Shown piece by piece: positions 37,663 to 51,316 of a stretch of DNA of 64,000 bases; position 1 is the stretch's first letter, and each line of letters starts with the position of its first letter. The DNA is from Conus ventricosus. Lineage: Eukaryota > Mollusca > Gastropoda > Neogastropoda > Conidae. The stretch covers positions 695,810 to 759,809 of the forward strand of contig CM031621.1 in assembly GCA_018398815.1 (NCBI GenBank). The letters run 5' to 3'. Under the pieces are notes generated by a model. It ran no database searches. It saw only the letters and a list, made by a program, of their open reading frames with translations, and was not told the origin of the DNA. Both the position numbers and the translations under genes were made by a program.

Positions 37663-40600
37663 CTGCAAGCAAAAAAAAAAAAAATTTTTTCAAGGCAAAC
37701 AGATCGATAAGTAGAATATATACACATGAATTATCAGTAACTAAGATTTATTTATCAGTCAATTAGCTTGAAAAGTAAACAAGCTGAGACAAACAAAAAA
37801 TTGCAAACTCCCCTCCTTGAGCACACCAAAACAATGACACATCTGATACTTGATACACATACTGGTGTTGGGAGACAAGTCTCACAATACACACACACAC
37901 ACACACACACACACACGTACACATACACACACACACAGAGCAAAACAATACGAATCCAAACCCAACAAAATTCACCTTAACAATGCGTTGCCTGGTGATG
38001 ATGCCATCCCACACATGCATATCTCTCAGTCGTGGCCAGGTGGCAACAGTCCCTGCTAGCTGCCGACACCGCTGCAAAATGTCCTCCAGTACTTTTCTGT
38101 CGTTTCGGCGTAGCCTGTTGTCTTTTCTTCCTGTTGGCCGTCGATGCCGAACTGGTTCATGAACCATCACCCCAGAGTCATCAGACAAGTTTCCATCAGA
38201 AGCTGGTGGTTTTGGGGGGCATTTTGAAGGGTCTTCGGTAGTGGGGTAACCAGCTGTAGATGGTCTCCATTAGGAATAGAAAGGTCTTGCTCTGATGGAT
38301 GCTTTTCAGCAAGGGTTGAAAGTTGCTGGGTCAAAGGACAATCTACCTCTGGGGTCAAAGACCGCAGGGTCAATGTCACATCTTTTGTCTGGTTGGTGTT
38401 TTGTTTCTGGAGCATGTGAGATTTGTGAAGCCAGTGCCGTGTTCCTGGAAACAAACCATTAAGACATTCCACATGACTCATTTTAACACTGGAAACAAAC
38501 CATTAAGACATTCCACATGACTCATTTTAACACTGGAAACAAACCATTAAGACATTCCACATGACTCATTTTAACACTGGAAACAGACCATTAAGACATT
38601 CCACATGACTCATTTTAACACTGGAAACAGACCATTACGACATTCCACATGACTCATTTTAACACTGGAAACAGACCATTACGACATTCCACATGACTCA
38701 TTTTAACACTGGAAACAGACCATTACGACATTCCACATGACTCATTTTAACACTGGAAACAAACCATTAAGACATTCCACATGACTCATTTTAACACTGG
38801 TTTACAAAGGTATGACACTGCATTTGCAGGTGAGTTACTACACTCCTCCTTGTCTATAGACTGAAGCATTCCCACTCTATCCCTGTGACCAAAGTGCTCT
38901 CACCCAGACAGGCAAAGTGTTCCTAGTCAAATAAGCATTGAACATTCCCACTCACTCACTCATACACATAATCCATGATGGGGGAAGCTCACAAAGTAAC
39001 AGCAAGAACTGTCAGAATTGCTGTTATCAAGGCAGCTCTCTCTCTCTCTCTCTCACTCATTCTTCACATCCAGAGCACACTGACCTCTCTGCAGGGTAAC
39101 GGCAGCCTTCTTCATGGACACGAACTGTCTCCTTGTGCGACATGTCACCCAGGTCCGCTGTATGATGACAGTAGCCCTCTTCAGCTGAATGAAGTCTCTC
39201 CTGACTCTCAACGTCTGCCAGGCTCTCTGTACGACAATGGCTCTCTGCCTCAAGCTGAGGAAGTGTCTCCGCATCAAGACTGTGACCCAGGCTCTCTGAA
39301 GAATGACAGCTGCCTGCTTCAACGCCAGAAAGTCTTTCCTAGTCTTCAGCCTCAGCCAGGCTGTCTGGACGACCACAGCTGCTCGTCTCAAGCAGAGGAA
39401 TTGTCGTCTGACACGGAAGGTCAGCCATGCTCTGCAGACTGTCCTGACAGCAAGGAGCTGTCTGTAGCGGCGGCGACAGCAGCGCCCTCTCCAGGCAGAC
39501 TGAAGGCAGACGGCGCTGTGGTGCAGAACCAAAAGGCGGGCACATTCCAGTTCTTCCAACTGCTCAGCAAAACACACAACAAAGGACTGTTATTGGTACT
39601 GTCTGTCTGTTACATGTGAACAGTTATAAAAGGATCATGTGGTCAGTCTCTTAACTCCATCTTGTACTTCTGTGTCATGTCAACAATTAAAACACATCTT
39701 TAAATACAGAGACATCCGATTCAGTACCAAATATCACAACACAGTTATAAGAAATAATTAAGATGTGGGGACAAAAGTATTCAAGGATGACATTTCTGTA
39801 TATTAAATATCATATATTTATGACTTGCCTGTACAAAAAGAAAAACGAGGGGGGGGGGGGCAAACTTCAAATTGTTTATGTATTGTCATTCATGATTCTG
39901 TTTCAGCAGTAATGACAATTTTTCTTATTCAACTAGTGCATAACATGCTGCCATTTCACAAACACCAGATCTTGTTTTAACCCTCCATTACTCCCCCAGC
40001 CCCCTTCCCATTTCAATAGTTTACCCTCATAGTCATTGTCACCCCGCCCCCCCCCCCCCTTCCCATTTCAATAGTTTACCCTCATAGTCATTGTCACCCC
40101 CCCCCCCCCCCCCCCCCCCCCCCCCTTCCCATTTCAATAGTTTACCCTCATAGTCATTTTCAAAAATTCTGATTTCACACACTAGACACGGTAAACAGTA
40201 TCACTTCAAGTTTACTAATACTGCTTCTTACAACATGCTGAGCCAAATTACCACACACACACACAATATAGTCACAATAAGAGACAATGTTAAAAAACCC
40301 GCAAGGTAGATGATCAATATCAGAGGTCACACTCAGCAGAAGTGACCTTGCTGTTTTCATGGGGCAGATGCTGCTGGTGGGCCTGCCCAGAACAACTCTG
40401 CGCTGTCAGTCAGATAGAAAATGCCTGGAATGCAGACAGCTGATGTCCTGATTGTTGTCCTGGCCTGCCCAGAACAACTCTGCGCTGTCAGTCAGCTCAG
40501 CCGTTCAGTCACAGATAGAAAATGCCTGGAATGCAGACAGCTGATGTCCTGATTGTTGTCCTGGCCTGCCCAGAACAACTCTGCGCCGTCAGTCAGCTAG

Positions 40601-43600
40601 AAAATGCCTGGAATGCAGACAGCTGATGTCCTGATTGTTGTCCTGGCCTGCCCAGAACAACTCTGCGCTGTCAGTCAGCTCAGACGTTCAGTCACAGATA
40701 GAAAATGCCTGGAATGCAGACAGCTGATGTCCTGATTGTTGTCCTGGCCTGCCCAGAACAACTCTGCGCCGTCAGTCAGCTAGAAAATGCCTGGAATGCA
40801 GACAGCTGATGTCCTGATTGTTGTCCTGGCCTGCCCAGAACAACTCTGCGCTGTCAGTCAGCTCAGCCGTTCAGTCACAGATAGAAAATGCCTGGAATGC
40901 AGACAGCTGATGTCCTGATTGTTGTCCTGGCCTGCCCAGAACAACTCTGCGCCGTCAGTCAGCTAGAAAATGCCTGGAATGCAGACAGCTGATGTCCTGA
41001 TTGTTGTCCTGGCCTGCCCAGAACAACTCTGCGCTGTCAGTCAGCTCAGCCGTTCAGTCACAGATAGAAAATGCCTGGAATGCAGACAGCTGATGTCCTG
41101 ATTGTTGTCCTGGCCTGCCCAGAACAACTCTGCGCCGTCAGTCAGATAGAAAATGCCTGGAATGCAGACAGCTGATGTCCTGATTGTTGTCCTGGCCTGC
41201 CCAGAACAACTCTGCGCCGTCAGTCAGATAGAAAATGCCTGGAATGCAGACAGCTGATGTCCTGATTGTTGTCCTGGCCTGCCCAGAACAACTCTGCGCC
41301 GTCAGTCAGATAGAAAATGCCTGGAATGCAGACAGCTGATGTCCTGATTGTTGTCCTGGCCTGCCCAGAACAACTCTGCGCCGTCAGTCAGATAGAAAAT
41401 GCCTGGAATGCAGACAGTTGATGTCCTGATTGTTGTCCTGGCCTGCCCAGAACAACTCTGCGCCGTCAGTCAGATAGAAAATGCCTGGAATGCAGACAGT
41501 TGATGTCCTGATTGTTGACCTGGCATGCCCAGAACAACTTTGCGCCGTCAGTCAGAGAAAGAAAATGCCTGGAATGCAGACAGCTGATGTCCTGATTGTT
41601 GTCCTGGCCTGCCCAGAACAACTCTGCGCCGTCAGTCAGCTCAGCCGTTCAGTCAGATAGAAAATGCCTGGAATGCAGACAGCTGATGTCCTGATTGTTG
41701 TCCTGGCCTGCCCAGAACAACTCTGCGCCGTCAGTCAGAGATAGAAAATGCCTGGAATGCAGACAGCTGATGTCCTGATTGTTGTCCTGGCCTGCCCAGA
41801 ACAACTCTGCGCCGTCAGTCAGCTCAGCCGTTCAGTCACAGATAGAAAATGCCTGGAATGCAGACAGTTGATGTCCTGATTGTTGTCCTGGCATGCCCAG
41901 AACAACTCTGCGCCGTCAGTCGGCTCAGCTGTTCAGTCACAGATAGAAAATGCCTGGAATGCAGACAGCTGATGTCCTGATTGTTGTCCTGGCCTGCCCA
42001 GAACAACTCTGCGCCGTCAGTCAGCTCAGCCGTTCAGTCAGAGATAGAAAATGCCTGGAATGCAGACAGCTGATGTCCTGATTGTTGTCCTGGCCTGCCC
42101 AGAAGAACTCTGCGCTGTCAGTTAGCTCAGCCGTTCAGTCAGAGATAGAAAATGCCTGGAATGCAGACAGTTGATGTCCTGATTGTTGTCCTGGCATGCC
42201 CAGAACAACTTTGCACTGTCAGTCAGCTCAGCCGTTCAGTCACAGATAGAAAATGCCTGGAATGCAGACAGTTGATGTCCTGATTGTTGTCCTGGCCTGC
42301 CCAGAACAACTCTGCGCTGTCAGTCAGCTCAGCCGTTCAGTCACAGATAGAAAATGCCTGGAATGCAGACAGTTGATGTCCTGATTGTTGTCCTGGCATG
42401 CCCAGAACAACTCTGCGCTGTCAGTCAGCTCAGCCGTTCAGTCACAGATAGAAAATGCCTGGAATGCAGACAGCTGATGTCCTGATTGTTGTCCTGGCCT
42501 GCCCAGAACAACTTTGCACTGTCAGTCAGCTCAGCCGTTAAGTCAGAGAAAGAAAATGCCTGGAATGCAGACAGCTGATGTCCTGATTGTTGTCCTGGCC
42601 TGCCCAGAACAACTCTGCGCTGTCAGTCAGAGAAAGAAAATGCCTGGAATGCAGACAGCTGATGTCCTGATTGTTGTCCTGGCCTGCCCAGAACAACTCT
42701 GCGCTGTCAGTCAGATCAGCTGTTCAGTCAGAGAAAGAAAATGCCTGGAATGCAGACAGTTGATGTCATTGTTGTCCTGGCATGCGCTTCAAACCAAATA
42801 TTTGATTCTCCAGATCTATTTTCTTGAGCAAAAAACTGACAAAAAGTAACTCAATGTGCAATGTTAATGGAGACATGTATTGTCATCCCCTGATCTTTAT
42901 TGGTGGAGGTCAATAACACCATCAGGAAGCAAAAAGAAGTTAATTTTTCACCCCACCTGCTGCTCTTTGAGGAAAAGCTTGCTTCGTCCAAACTGATGCA
43001 CCAGGTCCACTCCCTGACAATGGCACACCGACTGAAGTATGGTGGAACACACTTTGCGGGCATGGTCCAGCCGACTCAAACCTGGATACGTCAACAGAGG
43101 CAAGGATGAACATCACGCTTTGCTTGCTATACATAACCCTTTGACAGTCTGAAAAACATGATATACACACGCCGAGTAGTTTTGTTTTGTTCCGTGGTAA
43201 GTAGTCCACATGAACGTTTTGAGTCAGAGTATCACCCAAAGAGCTAAAAACAATCAATGATACATGCAGCTGGAACCGGAACAGGAGTGGTTCTAAAAAC
43301 AGTCTGCTTCACAACACTGCGTTAAAGGACAGCCATTTAGGGTCATCATCACACAGGAAAGTATAGAACCTTCATGCACATTCTGTCAGATTGAAGCCAG
43401 ACTGGCAGGGGGAAAACTACATAGGGTTTATATGTGTGATGCATAGCAAATTAAACCAACTATGTACGTCACACGTATGTAGCAGTCAACCCTTGACAGG
43501 CAAAACACTTTCTGGTTATCACATTGTGCAGTTTCCAGGCTATTGCCTAAAATTAGTTGTTGTTTTTGCACAGATGCTAAATCAAAAGTAGTCTTCTTTA

Positions 43601-46600
43601 TACACAAAACCACTTCTATCTTATGTTATCATACACAAACGTATTAGTGAAGTGTACAACCAAGTGTTTTTCACTTGAAACCCCTCTGTGTGCACTCAGC
43701 ACATACAGTAAATGGAACTTTGGTAGGTGGTGGAAGGAGAGGGATGGGCTCCACCATCCGTCATGCCGTTTGTAAGGCACAGCCAACCTCCAGCAGTTCA
43801 CTGCTCCTACTGCCATCAGGCTGTGAGATGTTCACCTGTAGGCTATGAGATGTTCACCTTTAGGCTATGAGATGTTCACCTGTAGGCTATGAGATGTTCA
43901 CCTGTAGGCTATGAGATGTTCACCTTGAGATGTTCACCTGTAGGCTATGAGATGTTCACCTTTAGGCTATGAGATGTTCACCTGTAGGCTAAGAGATGTT
44001 CACCTGTAGGCTATGAGATGTTCACCTGTAGGCTATGAGATGTTCACCTTTAGGCCATGAGATGTTCACCTGTAGGCTATGAGATGTTCACCTGTAGGCT
44101 ATGAGATGTTCACCTGTAGGCCATGAGATGTTCACCTGTAGGCCATGAGATGTTCGCCTGTAGGCTATGAGATGTTCACCTGTAGGCTATGAGATGTTCA
44201 CCTTTAGGCTATGAGATGTTCACCTGTAGGCTAAGAGATGTTCACCTGTAGGCTATGAGATGTTCACCTGTAGGCTATGAGATGTTCACCTTTAGGCCAT
44301 GAGATGTTCACCTGTAGGCTATGAGATGTTCACCTGTAGGCCATGAGATGTTCACCTGTAGGCCATGAGATGTTCGCCTGTAGGCTATGAGATGTTCACC
44401 TGTAGGCTATGAGATGTTCACCTGTAGGCTATGAGATGTTCACCTTTAGGCCATGAGATGTTCACCTTTAGGCCATGAGATGTTCACCTGTAGGCCATGA
44501 GATGTTCACCTGTAGGCTATGAGATGTTCACCTGTAGGCTATGAGATGTTCACCTCTAGGCTAAGAGATGTTCACCTGTAGGCTATGAGATGTTCACCTG
44601 TAGGCCATGAGGTGTTCGCCTGTAGGCTATGAGATGTTCACCTGTAGGCTATGAGATGTTCACCTGTAGGCTATGAGATGTTCACCTTTAGGCCATGAGA
44701 TGTTCACCTTTAGGCCATGAGATGTTCACCTTTAGGCCATGAGATGTTCACCTGTAGGCCATGAGATGTTCACCTGTAGGCTATGAGATGTTCACCTGTA
44801 GGCTATGAGATGTTCACCTCTAGGCTAAGAGATGTTCACCTGTAGGCTATGAGATGTTCACCTTTAGGCTATGAGATGTTCACCTGTAGGCCATGAGATG
44901 TTCACCTGTAGGCTATGAGATGTTCACCTGTAGGCCATGAGATGTTCACCTGTAGGCCATGAGATGTTCACCTCTAGGCTATGAGATGTTCACCGCTAGG
45001 CTATGAGATGTTCACCTGTAGGCTATGAGATGTTCACCTGTAGGCTATGAGATGTTCACCTTTAGGCTATGAGATGTTCACCTGTAGGCTATGAGATGTT
45101 CACCTCTAGGCTAAGAGATGTTCACCTGTAGGCTATGAGATGTTCACCTTTAGGCTATGAGATGTTCACCTGTAGGCCATGAGATGTTCACCTGTAGGCT
45201 ATGAGATGTTCACCTGTAGGCCATGAGATGTTCACCTGTAGGCCATGAGATGTTCACCTCTAGGCTATGAGATGTTCACCGCTAGGCTATGAGATGTTCA
45301 CCTGTAGGCTATGAGATGTTCACCTGTAGGCTATGAGATGTTCACCTTTAGGCTATGAGATGTTCACCTGTAGGCTATGAGATGTTCACCTGTAGGCTAT
45401 GAGATGTTCACCTTTAGGTTGTGAGATGTGCACCTCTAGGCTATGAGATGTTCACCTGTAGGCTATGAGATGTTCACCTTTAGGCTATGAGATGTTCACC
45501 TTTAGGCCATGAGATGTTCACCGAGATATTCACTTTAGGCTATGAGATGTTCACCTTTAGGCTATGAGATGTTCACCTTTAGGCTATGAGATGTTCACCT
45601 TTAGGCCATGAGATGTTCACCGAGATATTCACCTTTAGGCTATGAGATGTTCACCTTTAGGCTATGAGATATTCACCTTTAGGCTATGAGATTTCACCTT
45701 TAGGCTATGAGATGTTCACCTTTAGGCTATGAGATGTTCACCTTTAGGCTATGAGATGTTCAGCTTTAGGCTGTGAGATATTCACCTTAACCTTAAGTTT
45801 TTCCACCAGACCTCAAGAGCTAGTCTTTTGATTCAGACATTGTGCCATAGTTGTGTGTGCATCAAGCATTTAATACACACAGAATACTTCATTACAACAG
45901 GGGAGTTGTCCTGAGCAGAAAACTCTACACAAAAATCCTCTTTGTTGGATAAACAAGAAAGCTGAAAAACAACACAGGTGGTGCTAGTGCTATGGCAGCT
46001 CAATCTCCCCAGGAACAGTCCAACTATCACAAAGGGAAAATCAATTCTACTGAGGTGATAAAGTTAAACAATACAACACCGTGTCAGACTTGATCAGTTT
46101 GTGTTATACTACAAGCTCACCAGTTCTTCGTCTCAGTTTCTTCCTGGGTGTGGACGTTCTGCTGGGGGTGACAGGGAAATCCAGCTGCTGCTGTAGCAGT
46201 GTGTCCAGGGGATCACTTTCACTTTCCTCCTCCTCCACACTGTCATCGTGGCCATCTAGGCAGTCTCCTGAGTCTGCCAGAACTCGGTACTCTGATCTCA
46301 GAATCAGGCTGTAGCGCTGTAGGAATTCTGAGTACCGCATTCTGGACAGGACAATGTGATTTTCAACTGTTAAATAGTACGTTTGCATGCATACACATAT
46401 GAGCCTGTAAACACACTGGAAAGTATAATGGATTAATTGGAGAGTTTGGGGTGTTTTTTGTTTCTCCACTGGGTTTGCAGAGCTAATACCTCTGAGCATA
46501 TCTGTCCTCTCCCTTTTCTCCTCAGGGAATTCCAGTGCAGCACATGCTTTGAGGAGCAGGACAGCTCCTGTCTTTAATCAGGAGGGTCTGATCTATCATG

Positions 46601-49600
46601 GCCTTTAGTTGATGACCTCTAGAGAAAACTGTTTGGATGACCTCTAGAGAAAACTGTTTGGATGACCTCTAGAGAAAACTGTTTGGATGCTTGCAGAACT
46701 TCACTTGGCGTTCAAATTGCTGAGATGATTTAGCAGGGGGCCAGTTCCGCTCTTGGATAAAAGCATTTCTAACCTCTTATGTTTTAGTTAAGAAATATGG
46801 GGCTCGAAGACAAATGAATTTTCTATATAGATATACACTTACAAACATCCACATAACATCAATCGAGCTTCATTCTTTACTATTCATCTTAGCTGTTCAA
46901 AAATGAACTCCACATGAACCCCCTAAATCCTTTTAAGATTTGAAACTCTGGACTTTGTCACTAAATTCTGATTTTCAGGTATAATTTCTAAATTAGGGAA
47001 ATCTTAAAAAAATTCCGGAGAGTTGGCAGCTATGCTATAAGGGATCCGTATTGAAGCGATGCTACTGAAATGGTATGGATGACAGAGAAAAAGTCAGTTG
47101 ACACTTTCTGTCTAAATACTTACTAAAAAAGATATGTGCAGTTCCTGGTATTGGAGTTTGTCACTGTCTGTAACAGACTCATCCAGTCATTTATTCTCCC
47201 CACACCCAGGCAGACATACCTTGCTGGGAAGCCTTTCCGACATATATTGACCGATTCAATGGTGCCACACCCAGGCAGACATACCTTGCTGGGAAGCCTT
47301 TCCGACATATATTGACCGATTCGATGGTGCCACACCCAGGCAGACATACCTTGCTGGGAAGCCTTTCCGACATATATTGACTGATTCGATGGTGCCACAC
47401 CCAGGCAGACATACCTTGCTGGGAAGCCTTTCCGACATATATTGACTGATTCGATGGTGCCACACCCAGGCAGACATACCTTGCTGGGAAGCCTTTCCGA
47501 CATATATTGACTGATTCGATGGTGCCACACCCAGGCAGACATACCTTGCTGGGAAGCCTTTCCGACATATATTGACTGATTCGATGGTGCCACACCCAGG
47601 CAGACATACCTTGCTGGGAAGCCTTTCCGACATATATTGACTGATTCGATGGTGCCACAAGCACGCAACTGCTCCAGAACATAAGGGGCCTGGAAAACGT
47701 GTGGCACGTTGCTGACATTTGGCCTGAGGCAGCGAATGTAGTGCACATCCGACTGTCCTATGAAGGCCATCAGGTCATCCAGCGAGCTCTGAGGACAGCA
47801 AACACATATTACACACATCATGTCTGTGTCTACAACACTAAGGCCACTCAGAAAAACAATTACTGTTACACCATAAATGAGCATTTGCTTTCATTTAAAA
47901 AATGGCCATTGCTTACTTTGATGCAACTTGACAAAGTACTTTGCTTGCCTTCAGAGTTTATCATGTAGTATACAGCATTTTTCTTCTTTGAATTTGAACA
48001 TGACACTTTACCTTCAGAGTTTGTCATGTAGCATACAGCATTTTTCTTCTTTGAATTTGAACACTGACACTTTCCTTTTCCAATTCACTCAGCCTGAAGT
48101 GGTAGCTAGAATTTGAGCTGCAAACACATTGTGTTTATGATTTAACCAATCGCTGAAACCATATCAGGTCTCCAGGCTGACCCACCTTAGCATGAACACA
48201 ATATTAGGAGCCTAAGTCTACAATGCCGCCTCTGCAACTCAAACTGACCTTGAACTTGGTGAGAACCGTCTTCTTCTTGCGACCGGTGGGGGACTCTGGT
48301 TCAGAGTAAGCGGTGAAGAGATCCTGCAGGAAGGGGTTGTGGCTGGCCATCAGCATGCAGATGAGATCAGCAGGGATGTCGTCCTGTCAGCACACAACAC
48401 AAGGTTTTTTGCTTTTTTTTGCTTTTTTCTTTCAAATCCTCACAACAGCTCAATCTTCGGCAATCTCCCCAAATACGACAAAACCGTCAGCAAAATGATG
48501 TTGGTCCCACAAAGGAAGAAGAAGAAGAAGAAACAAGTCTGTCAGTCATCACTGCTTTCTGTTTGCCGAATGAGTGCAGTCAGTCTGTCGGTCATCACTG
48601 CTTTCTGTTCAGTCTGTCGGTCATCACTGCTTTCTGTTCAGTCTGTTGGTCATCACTGCTTTTCTGTTCAGTCTGTCAGTCATCACTGCTTTTCTGTTTA
48701 GTCCGTTGGTCATTACTGCTTTTCTGTTCAGTCTGTCAGTCATCACTGCTTTTCTGTTTAGTCCGTTGGTCATTACTGCTTTTCTGTTCAGTCTGTCAGT
48801 CATCACTGCTTTTCTGTTTAGTCCGTTGGTCATTACTGCTTTTCTGTTTAGTCTGTTGGTCATTACTGCTTTTCTGTTTAGTCTGTCAGTCATTACTGCT
48901 TTTCTGTTCAGTCTGTCAGTCATCACTGCTTTTCTGTTTAGTCCGTTGGTCATTACTGCTTTTCTGTTTAGTCTGTCAGTCATCACTGCTTTTCTGTTCA
49001 GTCTGTCAGTCATCACTGCTTTTCTGTTTAGTCCGTTGGTCATCACTGCTTTTCTGTTTGCCGCATGAGTGCAGTCTGTCAGTCATCACTGCTTTTCTGT
49101 TTAGTCTGTTGGTCATCACTGCTTTTCTGTTTGCCGCATGAGTGCAGTCTGTCAGTCATCACTGCTTTTCTGTTTGCCGCATGAGTGCAGTCTGTCAGTC
49201 ATCACTGCTTTTCTGTTTAGTCTGTCAGTCATCACTGCTTTTCTGTTTAGTCCGTTGGTCATCACTGCTTTTCTGTTTGCCGCATGAGTGCAGTCTGTCA
49301 GTCATCACTGCTTTTCTGTTTAGTCTGTTGTCATCACTGCTTTTCTGTTTCGTCTGTTGGTCATCACTGCTTTTCTGTTTAGTCCGTTGGTCATCACTGC
49401 TTTTCTGTTTAGTCCGTTGGTCATCACTGCTTTTCTGTTTAGTCTGTTGGTCATCACTGCTTTTCTGTTTGCCGCCATGAGTGCAGTCTGTCAGTCATCA
49501 CTGCTTTTCTGTTTGCCGCATGAGTGCAGTCAGTCTGTCAGTCATCACTGCTTTTCTGTTTGCCGCTATGAGTGCAGTCAGTCTGTCAGTCATCACTGCT

Positions 49601-51255
49601 TTTCTCTTTGCCACATGAGTGCAGTCAGTCTGTCAGTCATCACTGCTTTTCTGTTTGCCACATGAGTGCAGTCAGTCTGTCAGTCATCACTGCTTTTCTG
49701 TTTGCCACATGAGTGCAGTCAGTCTGTCAGTCATCACTGCTTTTCTGTTTGCCACATGAGTGCAGTCAGTCTGTCAGTCATCACTGCTTTTCTCTTTGCC
49801 GCATGAGTGGCAGTCAGTCTGTCATCACTGCTTTTCTCTTTGCCGCATGAGTGCAGTCTGTCAGTCATCACTGCTTTTCTCTTTACCGCATGAGTGGCAG
49901 TCAGTCAGTCAGTCATCACTGCTTTTCTCTTTCCCGCATGAGTGGCAGTCAGTCAGTCATCACTGCTTTTCTCTTTGCCGCATGAGTGGCAGTCAGTCAG
50001 TCAGTCATCACTGCTTTTCTCTTTGCCGCATGAGTGCAGTCAGGATGGAGTAGTGACAACACTGTCTGTGCAAGTGTTAAAGTGACTGGATCAATGCCGA
50101 AGCTGCCCTGTCTCTAACAGGCAGCAAGGTCTCCTGTGTCTTTACAGGCAGCAATGCATCCTAGGTCTGAATAGGAAGCAAACTTCCTTGGGTCTACAGT
50201 GGAAAAAAAGGTTTCTGGAACACATCTATACAAAAAGCAAGCTAATCTGATCTGATTATTAAAGTCTCCACATTTTTTTCAGTTCACTTAAATAATGCTT
50301 TATGAGCCCACTAGGAATTTTTATTTTTACTTTACAGACTTGTTAGAAACACTACATGATGTAAAGTTCATAATATATAAACAATAAACCTGGAACACAT
50401 CACAGATTTATACCCACACAAATCACAAACATCACCATAAAAATACTCACAATCCAGAAAAACTTACAGACACACACTCACATGCATAAATAGATGCACA
50501 CACAAACATGCATGTGCATGCTTGTGCACACACACACACACACGCGCACATACATAGGCACATAAAGGCATAAATACAAAAATCAGAAAACAATCACTTC
50601 ATTATGGAAGCATGAATCTCATTTAAAATCAGTCACTGTGGTAGGACAATATATGCAATCATAGTAAGATTAGTAAAAAGAGGTCTGTTTCTTTTTTTTA
50701 AAGTGCACCTTACGTCATGCTACTCATGTAAAAATAGGATTTATTAAACACACGCATGTATGCACACACATACACCCCATCGCCTCTCCCCAGACCCCCT
50801 CCATTTCCACTTTCACCCACTCTGATGCACCCACACTTTGCTTCAAGTACATGCACGCTCACTAACGCATTCTAACATGCACACAAATCGCCTGCACGCA
50901 CTCACTACAAAGTTGCAGCCCTTTCATTGAAAGTGCGATTCATCATGGTTCAGCACAAATCACCTGCACGCACTCACTACAAAAGCTGCAGCCCTTTCAT
51001 TGAAAGTGTGATTCAGCAAGGTTCAGCACACGGACGGCTAAAGAAATTAATTAATTCAGGTAACGAGGCATTCTTGCACATGTTGAGCTCCAACTCTTCC
51101 AATTCCCTACAACCTTAAACGATTGGTGTCAAAGTGTAATGGGAGTACACATACAAACACACAGTGACACACACACTCAAGTATGCAAACACACACACAC
51201 ACATACAACGCATACACACTCTCAAGCATGCACACACACACACTCTCTCAAGCAT

Positions 51256-51316
<61 letters not shown>

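Noticed and set aside
38975..39619. Long plus-strand open frame of 214 codons opposite the IQ exon
   Set aside because: It is the antisense shadow of MYO19 exon 10. The minus strand has IQ repeats, correct splice sites and matching phases, while the plus frame shows only the periodicity of the opposite strand.
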